Source of the DNA: Collybiopsis luxurians FD-317 M1 | Lineage: Eukaryota > Basidiomycota > Agaricomycetes > Agaricales > Omphalotaceae | DNA length: 64,000 nucleotides | Assembly (NCBI GenBank): GCA_000827265.1 | Contig: KN834787.1 | Coordinates: forward strand, 452,338-516,337 | Reading direction: 5' to 3' | Part shown: piece by piece, positions 11,344 through 22,700 of the stretch | Layout: each line of letters opens with the position of its first letter | Numbering within the stretch: position 1 is the first letter of the stretch | Notes under the pieces: model-generated | Seen by the model: the letters and a program-made list of their open reading frames with translations, nothing else | Told to the model about the DNA's origin: nothing | The model's database searches: none | Made by a program: the position numbers and the translations under genes

Positions 11344-12794
11344 TCAGTATCGAGTAAGGAGAAATTTCAAGTCTAGTCCCCTCCCCTTCCGAGGAAGTTC
11401 GGCAAATTTGCCCTTCAATTCATCAGATATTTGTTCCCATTTCAATTTTGTGACATAGATTCTGGCTTGTTGCAAATGGGACATGGCATGCGACCACAAC
11501 CACATCGAGTCCAGGCGAAACTCTAGAAATGAATAAAGCTCATTCCATGGAGGTGAATCGGAGGACATTCGCGTCGCGAGATGAGTGAGTTTGGGTGTTA
11601 ATGCGTTGCTCGAGCCATCCTCGCCTTTTCCCAAACCTAAGCCATCCCGGTCCTCGAGACTGCGGAAGAAACGTGCAGTGAGAGGTTTCTCACCATCTCC
11701 AGCTTCATCGAATGCGAAAGATGTGAGCGCAGGAATTGCCTCCAAGACCTTCAAGAGATCATCGTCAGACATTGAATAATCCTTCAGCCTTAGATGAGTG
11801 ACCTTTGTTGACGAGGTTTCGGACCGTACAAGCAGGAAAAAAGCTGCTGCGCAGGGAATCTGAGTCCGTCGCGCTCTTCTATAAACTCGAGCTCCTCAAC
11901 ATTTGAGAGAGTGAGAGTGTCCAAAAGTTCACCTAAGGAACTGTCCTCGTCTTCGTTCTCGGCGGTGGCCGTGATCGACAGAGCCTTCACGGGAGATATA
12001 ACATCGCGAGGACCAAAACCGGCCAGCATCCGAGAACCTGAAGTGAACAAGGTGAATATTTTCGCTTGACACCGGTCAGATACATCTGCGAGATAGAATG
12101 CTGCGGTTGCAGGCGTAACCCAGGTAAGACTCATTTCATCTAGCTGGCTGGATTGTAGTCACCACCATAGCGGAATCTTTCCACCACGAGTTTCCGGAGA
12201 AGAGGAGCTTTAAATGTAGGGCACGCGGAAAGACCAGCTTCTTCCCAGGGAAGCAGCCGCATAGTCAGCTCTCTGAGCAAAGGAAAGGTTTCTGGGAAAA
12301 CGACGTCTACTAGTTCGTACGACTCCGGCAGTATCAAAACTGCGGTTCGCCACCTGTAAGCGTGTTGAAAGAGTTTTGGGAGAATCGGAAAAGTAGGGTT
12401 TTCGACCTTTTGATTGATATCTTGTCCATCGACCTTGAAGCGGATATCGAGCGCGGTATCTTTGGAGCGTTCCAGGTGGAGATCTATTAAAAGATCGAAA
12501 GAGGGTGATATTTTCGTTAGTGAAGTAGAGCTAAGCGATACGTCGAATCGACCCCATAGACAGGGCGCAGTCACGGCAATGGAACGCCACCGCGAGTTGA
12601 CGTGGCTGACACGGACAGAATTTTGGTTAATTTGCGTCGAACCTTTGAACGCAAAGTCTCCGTCCTTTACCGCCTTGTATGTGTTATTGAACGAAAAAAT
12701 TTCGGTAAGGAGTTCATTTGGAATGCGAGCTATATGGCATGTCGATGTCGCAGGACCTTTGGCAGGAGTTTTTTTTGACAGCTTTCTTCCCCAT
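11344..12794 (-). pseudogene. F-box/LRR-like protein gene with three one-base frameshifts
   Basis: Paralogue of the intact gene at 17483-18898; both share STCHIAR.PNE, GSTQIN and LWGRFDV. ATG at 12792-12794, stop at 11344-11346. The F-box-like segment (IPNELLTEIFSFNN ... VSHVNSRWRSIAV) precedes a variable region with LIDLHLERSKD, as in the sisters. Three frame changes are needed. The first is at the eight-base T run 12769-12776 (A run on the coding strand), just after the start. The second is one missing base near 12140 (GGDYNP to LDEMSLTW). The third is in the homopolymer near 11841-11847, between QQLF and VRSETSS. Apart from these, coding potential is well kept. It is either a young pseudogene or a gene with homopolymer assembly errors. 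F-box proteins of this kind are predicted SCF ubiquitin-ligase adaptors. Confidence 0.75.
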
Positions 12795-13325
12795 CGAGTC
12801 CTGAAGAATTCTGTCAGCTTCTAATGAGGTTTACAATTCAAAGTGTACTTGCCGTACTTTCCTTGTGACCAGCTAGGGTTCGGGCGCTTTTAAAAAAGCG
12901 CAGTACAATGAATAAGTGTTACCCCGTACTTAGAATAACTTTAAGGGCTTCGAAAACTTAATTGACATGTATTAAGGAGAACAACTTACCGGTCCTTACC
13001 AGTGAAAGTATGAGCCCGGTCGGCTTCTTCAAGTACAGCTTTCAAGGACCCTGGACAGGAAGACGACAGGAAGAAGAGAAAGTTCAAATTCAGGCGTGAG
13101 AGATTTACGAGAGACGGTGTAAATTGGCGCGCTAGCCGATTGGCTTGCCAAGGATGTGCTCGAGCTCAAGCGCCCAAGCCTCAGCGTCATTGAATGGCTG
13201 GTTATCCAAAGACCATCTGATTACCGGTAAGCAACTAGGATATCAAGTAATGTAAGTACATATGTGTAACTAAATATGTGTAACAACGCCGTAGCAGAAA
13301 TGAAAACATAACTTCATTTACTACC
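12795..13325. other. Intergenic stretch, nothing recognised
   Basis: Upstream of the broken F-box gene and downstream of the next minus-strand F-box gene. Contains a small palindrome-like GCGCTTTTAAAAAAGCGC at about 12888-12905, a possible hairpin. No coding signal. Confidence 0.4.
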
Positions 13326-14462
13326 TTACCCACACCGTCGGTAGACTATCGTCATATCCGGAAATATAACGGACTGCAGAGTTTTGCTCTGCGATATCCA
13401 CCGATCAGCAAGGTCGTGCTCTTGAGTTGCACTGATGCTAGTTTTCTGGCATAAGCCCTCCCACCAACGTATGCGAAGGTAGGTGAGCTTAGAGAACAGG
13501 GAAATAATGGTGCCTATGCTGTCCGTTATCTGAAGCATTCCAAAACGCGTGAGTACTAGAAGCCCAATACTTTCGGAAATGTCCTCACCTGATCGAGTTC
13601 CCCATCTTCCACCACCACGACCAGAGTCTGAATCTCGGAAAATGACCACGAAACTTGGGTACAAATATCAATGTACGTTTGACTGTCCGACAGCCCGTTC
13701 ATGAAAAGGTAGAAAACGGAGATGAATTGTGAGTATGCGAAGAAACGTGTCGGATCTTTGGCACTGCAGTCGTCACCAGATCCTGTGAGGCTGGGAAGGG
13801 CAATGAGATCACTGGGCCATCCACGTCGGCTTTTGATAAGAAAGATATTCTTTCCCGGGGATCTCGAACTTGATGTCCGAGCTTGCAAAAGACTCCACTC
13901 GGGCGTATCAAGCTCCCATATATCATTGTCATAAAAAATAACGACCGTCTTCAGGTCCCGCTGAGAAGTCATCCACACGTCGCATTTCACGGAACTTGGA
14001 ATTCTCAGGGAAGTTAATGAGAATTTGGCCTTTCTGTAACATGATTTGTCAGATGTTTAGTGAGCAACCCGTAAAAAGATTGACTTGCCTGAGAGCCGTC
14101 GCAATGGATCTAGCCAGAGTACTCGCGTGGAAACACTCGATGTCCAAAGACAAGTGCTTCAAGTTTCCCATACTAACCAGGACGGCGAGAAGATGGTTCA
14201 TATCCGCTTCTTTAAGGGCCCCCAAGATATACAAATCGAAGTTTTTCACATAGGCCGCTCTTCTGGTACTTTCGAATAAGGATCGAAGACAACTACGAAG
14301 AGTTATCATTTGGGTGTCCCCGGCAGTGTGCAAACGTATATCCGAATACAACAACCTCTCTGAAAGCGCATGGAATGTCACATTTACTCGAGCGACGTTG
14401 GCGAGGGTGTCATTGGAGCATTTTATGAGGATTTCATCCATGATTTCGACTGGGAGGTCCAT
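13326..14462 (-). CDS. F-box-like protein, three exons, one GC-AG intron
   Basis: Exons on the minus strand: 14462-14089, 14033-13589 and 13529-13326, giving 340 residues. The start is placed at MDLPVEIMDEIL, the usual opening of agaric F-box-like proteins. An in-frame ATG at 14633 would add 57 residues without recognisable content. The F-box-like helix pair is LPVEIMDEILIKCSN ... VARVNVTFHALSERLLYSDI. The end (QSKTLQSVIFPD) resembles the family's C-terminus. Intron 2 (13530-13588, 59 nt) is GT-AG. Intron 1 (14034-14088, 55 nt) begins GCAAGT and ends TTACAG with a CTGAC branch site, so it is a GC-AG intron. Phases match exactly. Predicted role: substrate adaptor of an SCF ubiquitin ligase. 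The substrate cannot be told. Confidence 0.75.
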
Positions 14463-16234
14463 GACGAATGTGTCAAGGTTGGGCAGATAGGAAGTAACGG
14501 GGGAGAAAGGTGGGCTCGGTGCTATCCAGTAAAAGATCGCTGTCCTTATACGCTTGGCTGAGCTTGCCGCTCCAACTATATACTCCGATTTAAGCCTAGT
14601 GGATTTGGTGCCTACCTCATGAGCCGGTAGCATCGTCGACGTCCAAACATATCAACTTCCTATCATATCGGTCCTACGCGCTTGCATGAGTATTGTTTGT
14701 GTTTAAAATGTATCGTTCATGATGGAGACTGAATATGCAGCACAGCCCAACAGCAGATTTTACGAGCAGGATGCAGAACTCTCCGCAGATTCCTAGCGAG
14801 ATTGGGATCATTTGAATCTTTGATGGGTTTGACGTATCAAGCTATATTTTCTACACCAGTCACTTGCGTATACAATACGTTCGTTCCTGTCCTACCCTAG
14901 AGCGCGATCTTTCCGATTCCGATGTTTGTATGGATTGACCTAAGACAGGCATCGGCTGTTAAGACCGGTACAGCGACGGCTTAACCCACGCCGCATGAAC
15001 CTGCAGAGAAGAGCCAAAAGTCAAAAATGTCAATTTCAGTGTTATGTAGCGCCACTGTACCAGGCTCGGGGCATACGGATTTCGCTGTCATTCGGGTAAT
15101 TAGACCAGTTAGCAGAGACAGGTTGAATGCTTCAAGATCGACGTTCAAATAATATGGCAAGCAGCTCGAGTGGAGTGCCTCTTTTTTATTCTTTTTCACT
15201 ATTACAGCGCACTAGATCGTGACGTTGCAATTCGATACCGCCAGATACCATAGAATATGTTTGGCTACGGATCGAGTTGAGGGTACTTGGAACTCTTGAT
15301 TGGCTGATAAGGCAAATAAGGCAACTGCGGGATGGAAGGAGCACGAAACCGGCAAAAGCATATGCGCTTAGCGCTAGCTTCGCAAGTGCCCGCTGCCAGG
15401 CACCAGTAGCTAAGGAACCAGGGTGTCACGAAGATCCCACGTGAGTTGACGCGACGCGTCGAGTGCCCGCAGACGCTCGTCTATAAAAACCACCCCAAAT
15501 AACCTGAATCTATCATCTCTTGGCTAATCGAGCCTTAAAAAAAGTAAAACAGGATCAAGATTTTTCAGTCAAGACGTCACAGCATCTCTCCATTCACCAT
15601 TCATCAGTTTGAATACCGTAGAATACCACTTTTTTTAGCGGTATGATTTTCTCGCCACATCCCGCGCGACCTGGCGACCCGTTGACCAATAATACTCAAC
15701 GGAGACTTGAAGTCCAGAACGGTTTCGAGTGCTATTCAGGATTATGTTAAGTATCAGAGAAGGATGCCAAAGCGTGGGGAACACCACAGCGTTCGACTTG
15801 TATGGTGCCAGGCTGGGTCATCAGGCTCGTTCTTGAAAGACATTTTACACACCTGCCTTTCATCAAATGTACGAACATGTGCGAGACTTACAGTAATGCG
15901 CCACTCCTCCCCCACTTGACGTAGTTTCCGTTGAACCGTGAATAGCGCAGATCATAACACCACCGATTACATAGGCGATAGCGGTATTGCGACTGTTTTC
16001 AAGGAATAGATTAAATAGTCGAACAGCTCTACGGATATGAACGTGAATGCCGAATTTTGGGACAGACCAATCCGAACGCATCGTCAGTGCTATTCAGATG
16101 GACCAACGAGAAACTGAGCACAGCCTCGCAACCCCAAACACGCACACAATGACACACCGACCAGATACTGAAATCAAAGACACGAATGACCATTGCATAA
16201 ACCTTATCTCGTAGATGTCAACTAAGTATCCATG
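14463..16234. other. Intergenic stretch with an orphan TATA box
   Basis: A good TATAAAA at 15482-15488 precedes A/C-rich sequence, as in a fungal core promoter, but no convincing gene follows. Short ORFs at 15707-15919 (+) and 15863-16081 (-) lack recognisable domains. The minus one has a short hydrophobic stretch (AIAYVIGGVMICAI) and could be a relic of a membrane protein. Confidence 0.35.
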
Positions 16235-17199
16235 TCATGAGCTCGAAGTTTCCTTCCCTTTTCCCTTCTCATTTCGGTGTCCTTTCCGATTCGCAGATCC
16301 TCCTGCTCCCTTACTCTTCCCTTCCAGACCCCGACCACCCTCGTTTGCAGACAATGCAATATACACAGGATTCTCTTCATCCCCAAGATTAGCCCACGGT
16401 CGTGCAGGATCAACGTTACCGCTATGTGCAAAATTTACCTCCGCAGGGGGCGGAGGTATCCTTACGACACCCCTCTCCTCCTCTTCATCCTCAGTTTCGG
16501 AGCGGGAGGCAGGTCTCGAAGTGACAGGTGTCGTTGTATACGATGAAATCGTAACCTTTTTCGATTTTGATTTCGATTTCGAATTTGAACCTAGCGATAT
16601 AACTTTATGTGTCTGTGGCTGAGGAGCGGAAGGTTTCTGCATAGACAAGGGCGGTGTGGCTCCAGAAAGCGTAGGGAACGCTCCAGCTTGCCGTTTAGCT
16701 TCTTCGATCGCTCGCTCTCGTTCGGCTACCTCTTTCGCTATGATTTCATCCAATTGAATTTCCAAGCGACTAATGAGAGATTCACGGAGATTTCCTGGGA
16801 TTAAAGATGTTAGGCAGTGGGGACAGGCAAAGTTAGGTTGGTTGATGGTGCATAGGATTAGACCGCATGTTCGACAGATGGATGTGTATGGCGACAATGG
16901 ATGTTCTCGAGCTAAAAGCAAAAGAAGTTAGCAGTGATAGCATCAAGCGGAGATACAACTACAGTGCCTTGACAAAAGCAACCTCCCTTCGGATCCTTCT
17001 TTGGTTCCTGTGAACCTCTCAGCGCCGACAGCAGCCCTTCCAGCTTCCGCACTTCTCTACTCTTCGGCAGCCCCTGCTCTGAATTTGAAATCTTTCCCTT
17101 TCCTTTTGGCGTTGACTGTGAAGTATTTGGGTTGGAAGGCTTTATTCGGTCAGAAGGAAGAGAGCCGTGTCTCTGAGTCCAAGGAGTATGATACGCCAT
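16235..17199 (-). CDS. ASC-1/TRIP4-type zinc-finger protein (zf-C2HC5), Rqt4-like
   Basis: Exons 17199-16968 and 16911-16235, giving 302 residues. The core is a C2HC5 zinc finger starting at about residue 75: GCFCQAREHPL, then CRTCGLILC and ACPHC. This domain defines the TRIP4/ASC-1 family. The yeast member (Rqt4) belongs to the complex that splits collided ribosomes. The finger is followed by a charged helix (EIIAKEVAERERAIEEAKR), a GAFPTL motif and low-complexity Ser/Lys and acidic stretches. There is no ASCH domain, as in short fungal members. The intron (16912-16967, 56 nt) must start with GC for the CQARxHPL motif to read through; a GT donor nearby would hit a stop. Branch site is CTAAC. 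It shares a 283-bp divergent promoter with the F-box gene at 17483. Confidence 0.82.
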
Positions 17200-17482
17200 G
17201 ACGGTCAGAATGAAAGGATGATTGAGCGCCTAACGAGCGTCAGTTTGATTTGCATCTCTCAACGCTCACCACCTCCTTGAACTTTCAAGTCATGTAAGTC
17301 CATTTGCTCAATGTTAAACAATGTTAAATCTGCATATCACGACAGCTCGTAACCTAATATATAAACCTCCCTGAAGTGAACTCTCCGCAAACAGTGTAGT
17401 GATTGCTACTGCAGTACAAGTACCACATTTTCGTTCAGGGTTACGGTATGGAGCATCAACTGACACAGATTGCCATAGCCCA
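17200..17482. promoter_or_regulatory. Divergent promoter between ASC-1-type gene and F-box gene
   Basis: 283 bp between opposing start codons. A TATATAAA box lies at 17358-17365, about 118 bp upstream of the F-box ATG on the + strand. No equally clear TATA is seen for the leftward housekeeping-type gene. Confidence 0.55.
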
Positions 17483-18898
17483 ATGGAGAAGAAAACCGCT
17501 GCTCCCGATAATGCAACATCAACATGTCACATAGCTCGTACTCCAAATGAGATTCTTCTAGAAATACTTCAGCTTAGCAATACATTCACGGCCGTTAAAG
17601 ACGAAGATTTCGCTTACGAAGGTTCGACGCAGATAAACAGGAATGCTGTTCGTGCTAGCCACGTCAGCTCGCGTTGGCGCTCTGTTGCCCTAGCTACACC
17701 AATTTTATGGGGTCGATTTGACGTATCCGCGTCAGTGGATTATATGCCTGACCATTTGGAGGAGTTGATTGACCTTCACTTAGAACGCTCCAAAGATTCC
17801 CCACTTGACATTCGTTTCCTGGTGGATAGTGATGATGACAGCGGCTCATTTCCTATCCTGCCCCGACTATTTGCCCACGCCCATAGATGGCGCACGGCAG
17901 TTTTGGCACTTCCCCAATCGGAAACACTCAAGAACTCGGTGTACCCCAAAGAATTTCCTGTGCTTCAGAAACTGGATATACGATCGGTTGAGGACGACGA
18001 GGTTATCCACTGCACTTATTGGTCTCCTTGTCCTTCATTTCGAGCACCTCTCCTTCGAGAACTGACAGTTGAAAAATTTTGCTATGAAGATGACTATTAC
18101 TCTGGCCGCCTGGATGAGATTACTCTTATATCGGTGACCCCTAACACTGTAGCATCTTTCCTAAAAGATGTATCGACAAAGTGTCATGCGAAAATCTTCG
18201 CATTATTTACCCTAAACGGAGTCGGTTCCAGCAGAATAATCTCTCCCCTGAAAGCCTTGTCGATTACGATCACCTCTGAGAACGACGATGAGGAGGATTA
18301 TGCTCTATATGAGCTCTTGAATCTTCTTATGCTCCCAAATGTAGAAAAACTCGAATTTACTGGGTACGGACGCGAAGAGTTTACGTTCCCCGTTGATCAG
18401 TTTCTATCCATGATCGGGCATCCAGAAGTCTCGATGACAAAGCTCACTCATCTCAAGCTGGAGGGTTATGCCATGTCTGACGACAATTTTTTGAGGGTGT
18501 TGGAGAAACTTTCCGCCCTCACCTCTTTGACATTCAAGGAAGCTGATGGGGATGGAGATGAACCTCTCACTGCACGTTTCTTCCGGAGTCTGGTGGATCG
18601 CGACTGTCTAGGCTTGACCAAAACTCGGGATGGAAGAAGTGATGCATTGGTACCACAACTCACGCATATCAAGCTTCGAATGCGTTCCAAATCTCTTCCC
18701 TGGAATGAGCTCCATTCGTTCCTGGAATCGCGCCAAGATTCTAAGCGGATACACCCATATTCCATCGTCTCACTATTAAAAGCTACAATTTATATCCCAA
18801 AGTTTGGATTAGATCAAATCTCCGATGACTCGAAGAGCAGGTTTGTCAAACTTCGCTCGGGTGGATTGGACGTAAGAATTATCACCTCTCAAAAATGA
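17483..18898 (+). CDS. F-box/LRR-like protein
   Basis: Single-exon gene of 471 residues. ATG at 17483 begins MEKKTAAPDN. The frame is open further upstream, but the paralogue at 12794 (MGKKAV...) supports this start. Residues about 13-78 form the F-box-like region (IARTPNEILLEILQL ... VSSRWRSVALATPILWGRFDV). The rest has irregular leucine-rich segments (LTHLKLEGY, LEKLSALTSLTF), typical of agaric F-box proteins whose C-terminus binds the substrate. It is the intact sister of the broken gene at 11344-12794 and a cousin of those at 24619 and 26442. Divergent from the ASC-1-type gene. Predicted SCF ubiquitin-ligase adaptor acting in cytosol or nucleus. Confidence 0.8.
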   Translation: MEKKTAAPDNATSTCHIARTPNEILLEILQLSNTFTAVKDEDFAYEGSTQINRNAVRASHVSSRWRSVALATPILWGRFDVSASVDYMPDHLEELIDLHLERSKDSPLDIRFLVDSDDDSGSFPILPRLFAHAHRWRTAVLALPQSETLKNSVYPKEFPVLQKLDIRSVEDDEVIHCTYWSPCPSFRAPLLRELTVEKFCYEDDYYSGRLDEITLISVTPNTVASFLKDVSTKCHAKIFALFTLNGVGSSRIISPLKALSITITSENDDEEDYALYELLNLLMLPNVEKLEFTGYGREEFTFPVDQFLSMIGHPEVSMTKLTHLKLEGYAMSDDNFLRVLEKLSALTSLTFKEADGDGDEPLTARFFRSLVDRDCLGLTKTRDGRSDALVPQLTHIKLRMRSKSLPWNELHSFLESRQDSKRIHPYSIVSLLKATIYIPKFGLDQISDDSKSRFVKLRSGGLDVRIITSQK

Positions 18899-19787
18899 AC
18901 TTCATATGCTGGTGACCCTCTTGGAATGCATTGCGCATCCAGCTTTCGGTGAGCTTGCTTGAGTTTTTGATTTATCATGCCTAACTTTTACTTATGATTC
19001 GGTGCTCAGTTTTTTGTTTTTGCTCACGACTACATTACATTGTACATACACTAGCAAGCCCTGATACGGAAAACTGCTCATCCCTACTTACAGTAGCTCG
19101 AGTCTTAGGCAAGTCACAGATATTCTCGTAGAGTCGATGTACATCAATTGCGACCAAAAGAACGATCAGATAAACTCTTAGGCAAAAGTTGAATACGGTC
19201 GATCGAAACAACAAGCATGCATCGATGATCCAGTATACAGGACACTCACGCACGAGTTGTATGCAAAAATAACGTGCAAGATGAAGCAATTCTAAATTTC
19301 TATATCTAGTCTCCTCACTTCGAGATCCAAAAATTTAGCCATCTTGGCATTACAGTCTAAAGGATCAATCGCGGCTCTCCGTAAAGGTTCTACGCTGGCT
19401 TCATCCGGGAATTGAGAAGTAAGTGCTTAGGGAGAATTGTCGGATCGCATTCGGAGTTTGATTTAGGTAGGTTTCGGTCCGAGTCGAAAGTCCGTTCCTA
19501 ACCTATGTCATTACGATTCTCCATATGCATGCATGCACACTATGGAAGAATAGTCCAGTATCACGTTTATCCCCGGAAATCTCCCTGAACACAAAGTAAA
19601 AATTTTCGTACAGGCCGATATCGATAACTCGTGCTCGTAAAACCATGGTATGGTCACAGTAACTCCGAGTCACGTGAATCTTGTCACTGTGACCTTTTCG
19701 CGTTTGGTTTTCTACTAGCTGGCCGTTCCGTCATTTCGTGACGAAGAGCCTGTTGGGATAGCATGGATATGAATACGAACGATTGCA
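18899..19787. other. Intergenic stretch upstream of the TPR-CHAT gene
   Basis: No gene recognised. The last 120 bp hold a CACGTG-containing block (19667-19713) shared with the upstream region of the F-box gene at 24619. Confidence 0.45.
19667..19713 (+). promoter_or_regulatory. CACGTG-containing upstream block, copy 1
   Basis: 47 bp that align without gaps to 24288-24334, with 35 of 47 identical by eye count. It includes TCACGTGA-type E-box sequence, a TCAC..TGAC segment and TTTTCT. It lies 75 bp upstream of the TPR-CHAT ATG. Confidence 0.5.
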
Positions 19788-22700
19788 ATGACGAAGAACT
19801 TCATGTTGATGCGGTGAGTATCGAGTAGTACGACCCTTCCTCGTCTCATCGATAAGTCGTCATCGTAGTCTCGTCTTCACAGCAGAATTCAAAACCTCCT
19901 CGCAGAGCTTCAACCTGGTAATGCTCTCATCATTGTCATGAAAGCCGAAGAAATGCTCTCTGCAGAGCCTCTTTGGCAGGTAATAGCACTCGAGGACATC
20001 AAACGAGTACTCGTAGACAACCAAGGGTTCTACAGAACCGTCGATGCTCCTGATATCCTTTGTGCCCTTGGTCATCTTACAGAGCGTATTGACTCTGCAT
20101 ACAAGGACAAGGTGAAAGCTTCTAGGTTGTCCCTTCTAAAGTGTCGCCGCGCTGTTGATCAGGACCTCGAGGCGGATTATGATCCTGGATTGCGCTCTCA
20201 TCTCAATCAACTGGGGGCTGACTTTCATGAGCGGTTCAGATTGCACGGTGACTTGGACGATCTCGACGACGCAGTTGAGGCCTATCGACTAGTTATCCAT
20301 CTAACTCCAGACGGGGACCCTGGCAAACCCTCTAGCTTCATTAGTCTCGCAACCGGTCTAAACGACATGTTCGAAAAGTCCAACAACATAGCGGATCTTG
20401 ACGCATCGATCAATGCCTATCGACTTGCCGTACAACAGACTCCCGAGGGACACCCCGACAAGCCGTCTCGTATGCACGATCTAGCGGTTTCTTTGGATGA
20501 TCGCTTTGAGCGTCTTGGAGAGGTGGAGGATCTCGAAACTGCAGTCAGTATGTATCGCCATGCCGTACGACTTACTCCTCAGGGGGATCCAAACCATCCG
20601 TGGAGACTCAACAACTTTGCAAGCTCTCTTCGTAACCGCTTCAGACGTATGGGCCAAATTAAAGACCTGGAGGAATCCATTCACTTATCCTGTACTGCTA
20701 TCGAGCTCACACCTGATGGGAACTCTGACAAACCATCCCTTCTCAACAACCTCGCAGCTTCTCTGAATTCTCGCTATCAACGTTTGGGTGATGCGAGTGA
20801 TCTCGAGCAAGCTATTGAAAAACATCGCAGAGCTGTTGGGCTCACGCCGGATAGCGACTCAAACAAACCTGCACGTCTCAACAACTTTGCCGTCGCCCTC
20901 GACGATAGATTTGAACGCTTTGGCGATGTAGAGGACCTGGGGGAAGCGATCAAGGCCTATCGTGATGCCATAAGGCTCACTCCCAAGAATCATTCAGACT
21001 TGCCGTCTCGTCTCAACAATCTTGCAGTCTCCCTTGGCAATCGCTTTGAGCTATTGGGCGACGATAAAGACCTCGAGGACACCGTCATCACGTACCGCGA
21101 GGCTGTCAGACTCACTCCAGACGATCATCCTCACAAGGCGGCATGTCTCAATAACCTCGCAGCTTCTCTTGATGATTACTTTGAGCGCTACGGAGAGATG
21201 AAGGATCTCGAAGAGGCTATTGACACATACCGCCGTGCAGACCTACTTACTCCCGATGATCACCCCGATAAACCGTACCGTCTCAACAATCTAGCCATAT
21301 CCTTCCGTAACTGCTTTGAGCGCTCAGGCGACATGAAGGATCTCGAGGGTGCGATTGGCCTGTACCGTCGTGCTATCAAACTCGTGTCTGAGGATCATCC
21401 GTACATGCTTTATCTCCTCAATAACCTCGTCGCCTCTCTCCGGAAGCGGTTCGAACGTTTCGATGAAGTTCAGGACCTTGAGGAAATGATCAATGTGTCC
21501 CGTCGCGCAGCTCGACTTACGCCAGAGGGACATATCGACAAGCCAGCTCGCCTCAAAAATCTAGCAGCTTCTTTACGTGACTATTCCAGATACTATGGTG
21601 ACTCAGAGAGTGAAGCTCTTAACGAGGCGATTAGTAAATCTCGCTTGGCCGTTGAGCTCACTCCAGATGATCATCTTAATAAGTCTTCCTGCCTGGATCT
21701 CCTCGCATGTTGTCTCGAAGATCGATACGAACGCCTAGGTGACGTGAAAGACATCGAAGAAGCGACCAACATGTACCGCCTTGCCATAAAGCTCCTTTCA
21801 GATAACCATCCTGAAAAATGCATTTCTTTTAACAACCTTGCAGCCATTCTCCGGACTCTCTTCGAGCGCTCAAAAAACATGAAGCACCTTGACGAAGCAA
21901 TGAGTGCACACCGTCATGCTTTGGAGCTCGCGTCGCACAAGCATCCTCAAGTCGCTGTTTTCCTTAAGAACTTTGCGACTTCTCTCGAGAGTCGGTTCCA
22001 TAACTCTCACGATGCCAAGGACATTGGAGATGCTTTGAAAGCGTTCATGCAGGCCGCTGAGCACACCTCTGGAAGGCTCGTAGTGAGACTACAGGCGGCG
22101 CTACGAGCAATACACCTGGTTGAGACAAACTCTGCCTGTATGCACGACATGCAAAACATGAACATGCGAGCATACAAGTGCATCATGGACCTTCTGCCTC
22201 AGGTTGCCTGGCTTGGACGCAGTGTTCAGCGGCGGTGGGAGGAACTCTCTCAGATTGGAGATCTTGTTAACAGCGCAGCCGGTGTTGCTGTCACTGCTGG
22301 GGACTTGACACAAGCGGTGGAATGGCTCGAAGAAGGCCGAAGTATCATCTGGGGTCAATTCCTGCGGCTGAGATCCCCACTCGACGAGCTTCGCAAGCAG
22401 CACCCGCGCCTCGCTCGAGCACTTGAGGATGTTTCTCATCAGTTGAATGGTGGTTCTACGCTCGTCTCCGTCTTGTCAAAATCCCAGGAGAATTCCGCTG
22501 ACGAGTCTAGGAAAACGAGGCGTCTTACGCACGACCGTGCTTTTAGCTTAGCTGCGGAGTATCATAGTCTGCTCAACCGCATCCGGTCTCTTGACGGCTT
22601 TCAACACTTCTTGCAGCCGAAGCGTCTTGACGACCTGCGTGTTGCAGCGTCAGAGGGACCGATCCTGTTCGTGAATGTACACCAGAAGAGCAGCGACGCC

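Noticed and set aside
15707..16081. Two short opposed ORFs downstream of an orphan TATA box
   Set aside because: No recognisable protein feature except one hydrophobic stretch; could be chance.
16215..16622. Plus-strand ORFs of about 90-135 codons
   Set aside because: Antisense to the low-complexity tail of the ASC-1-type zinc-finger gene.
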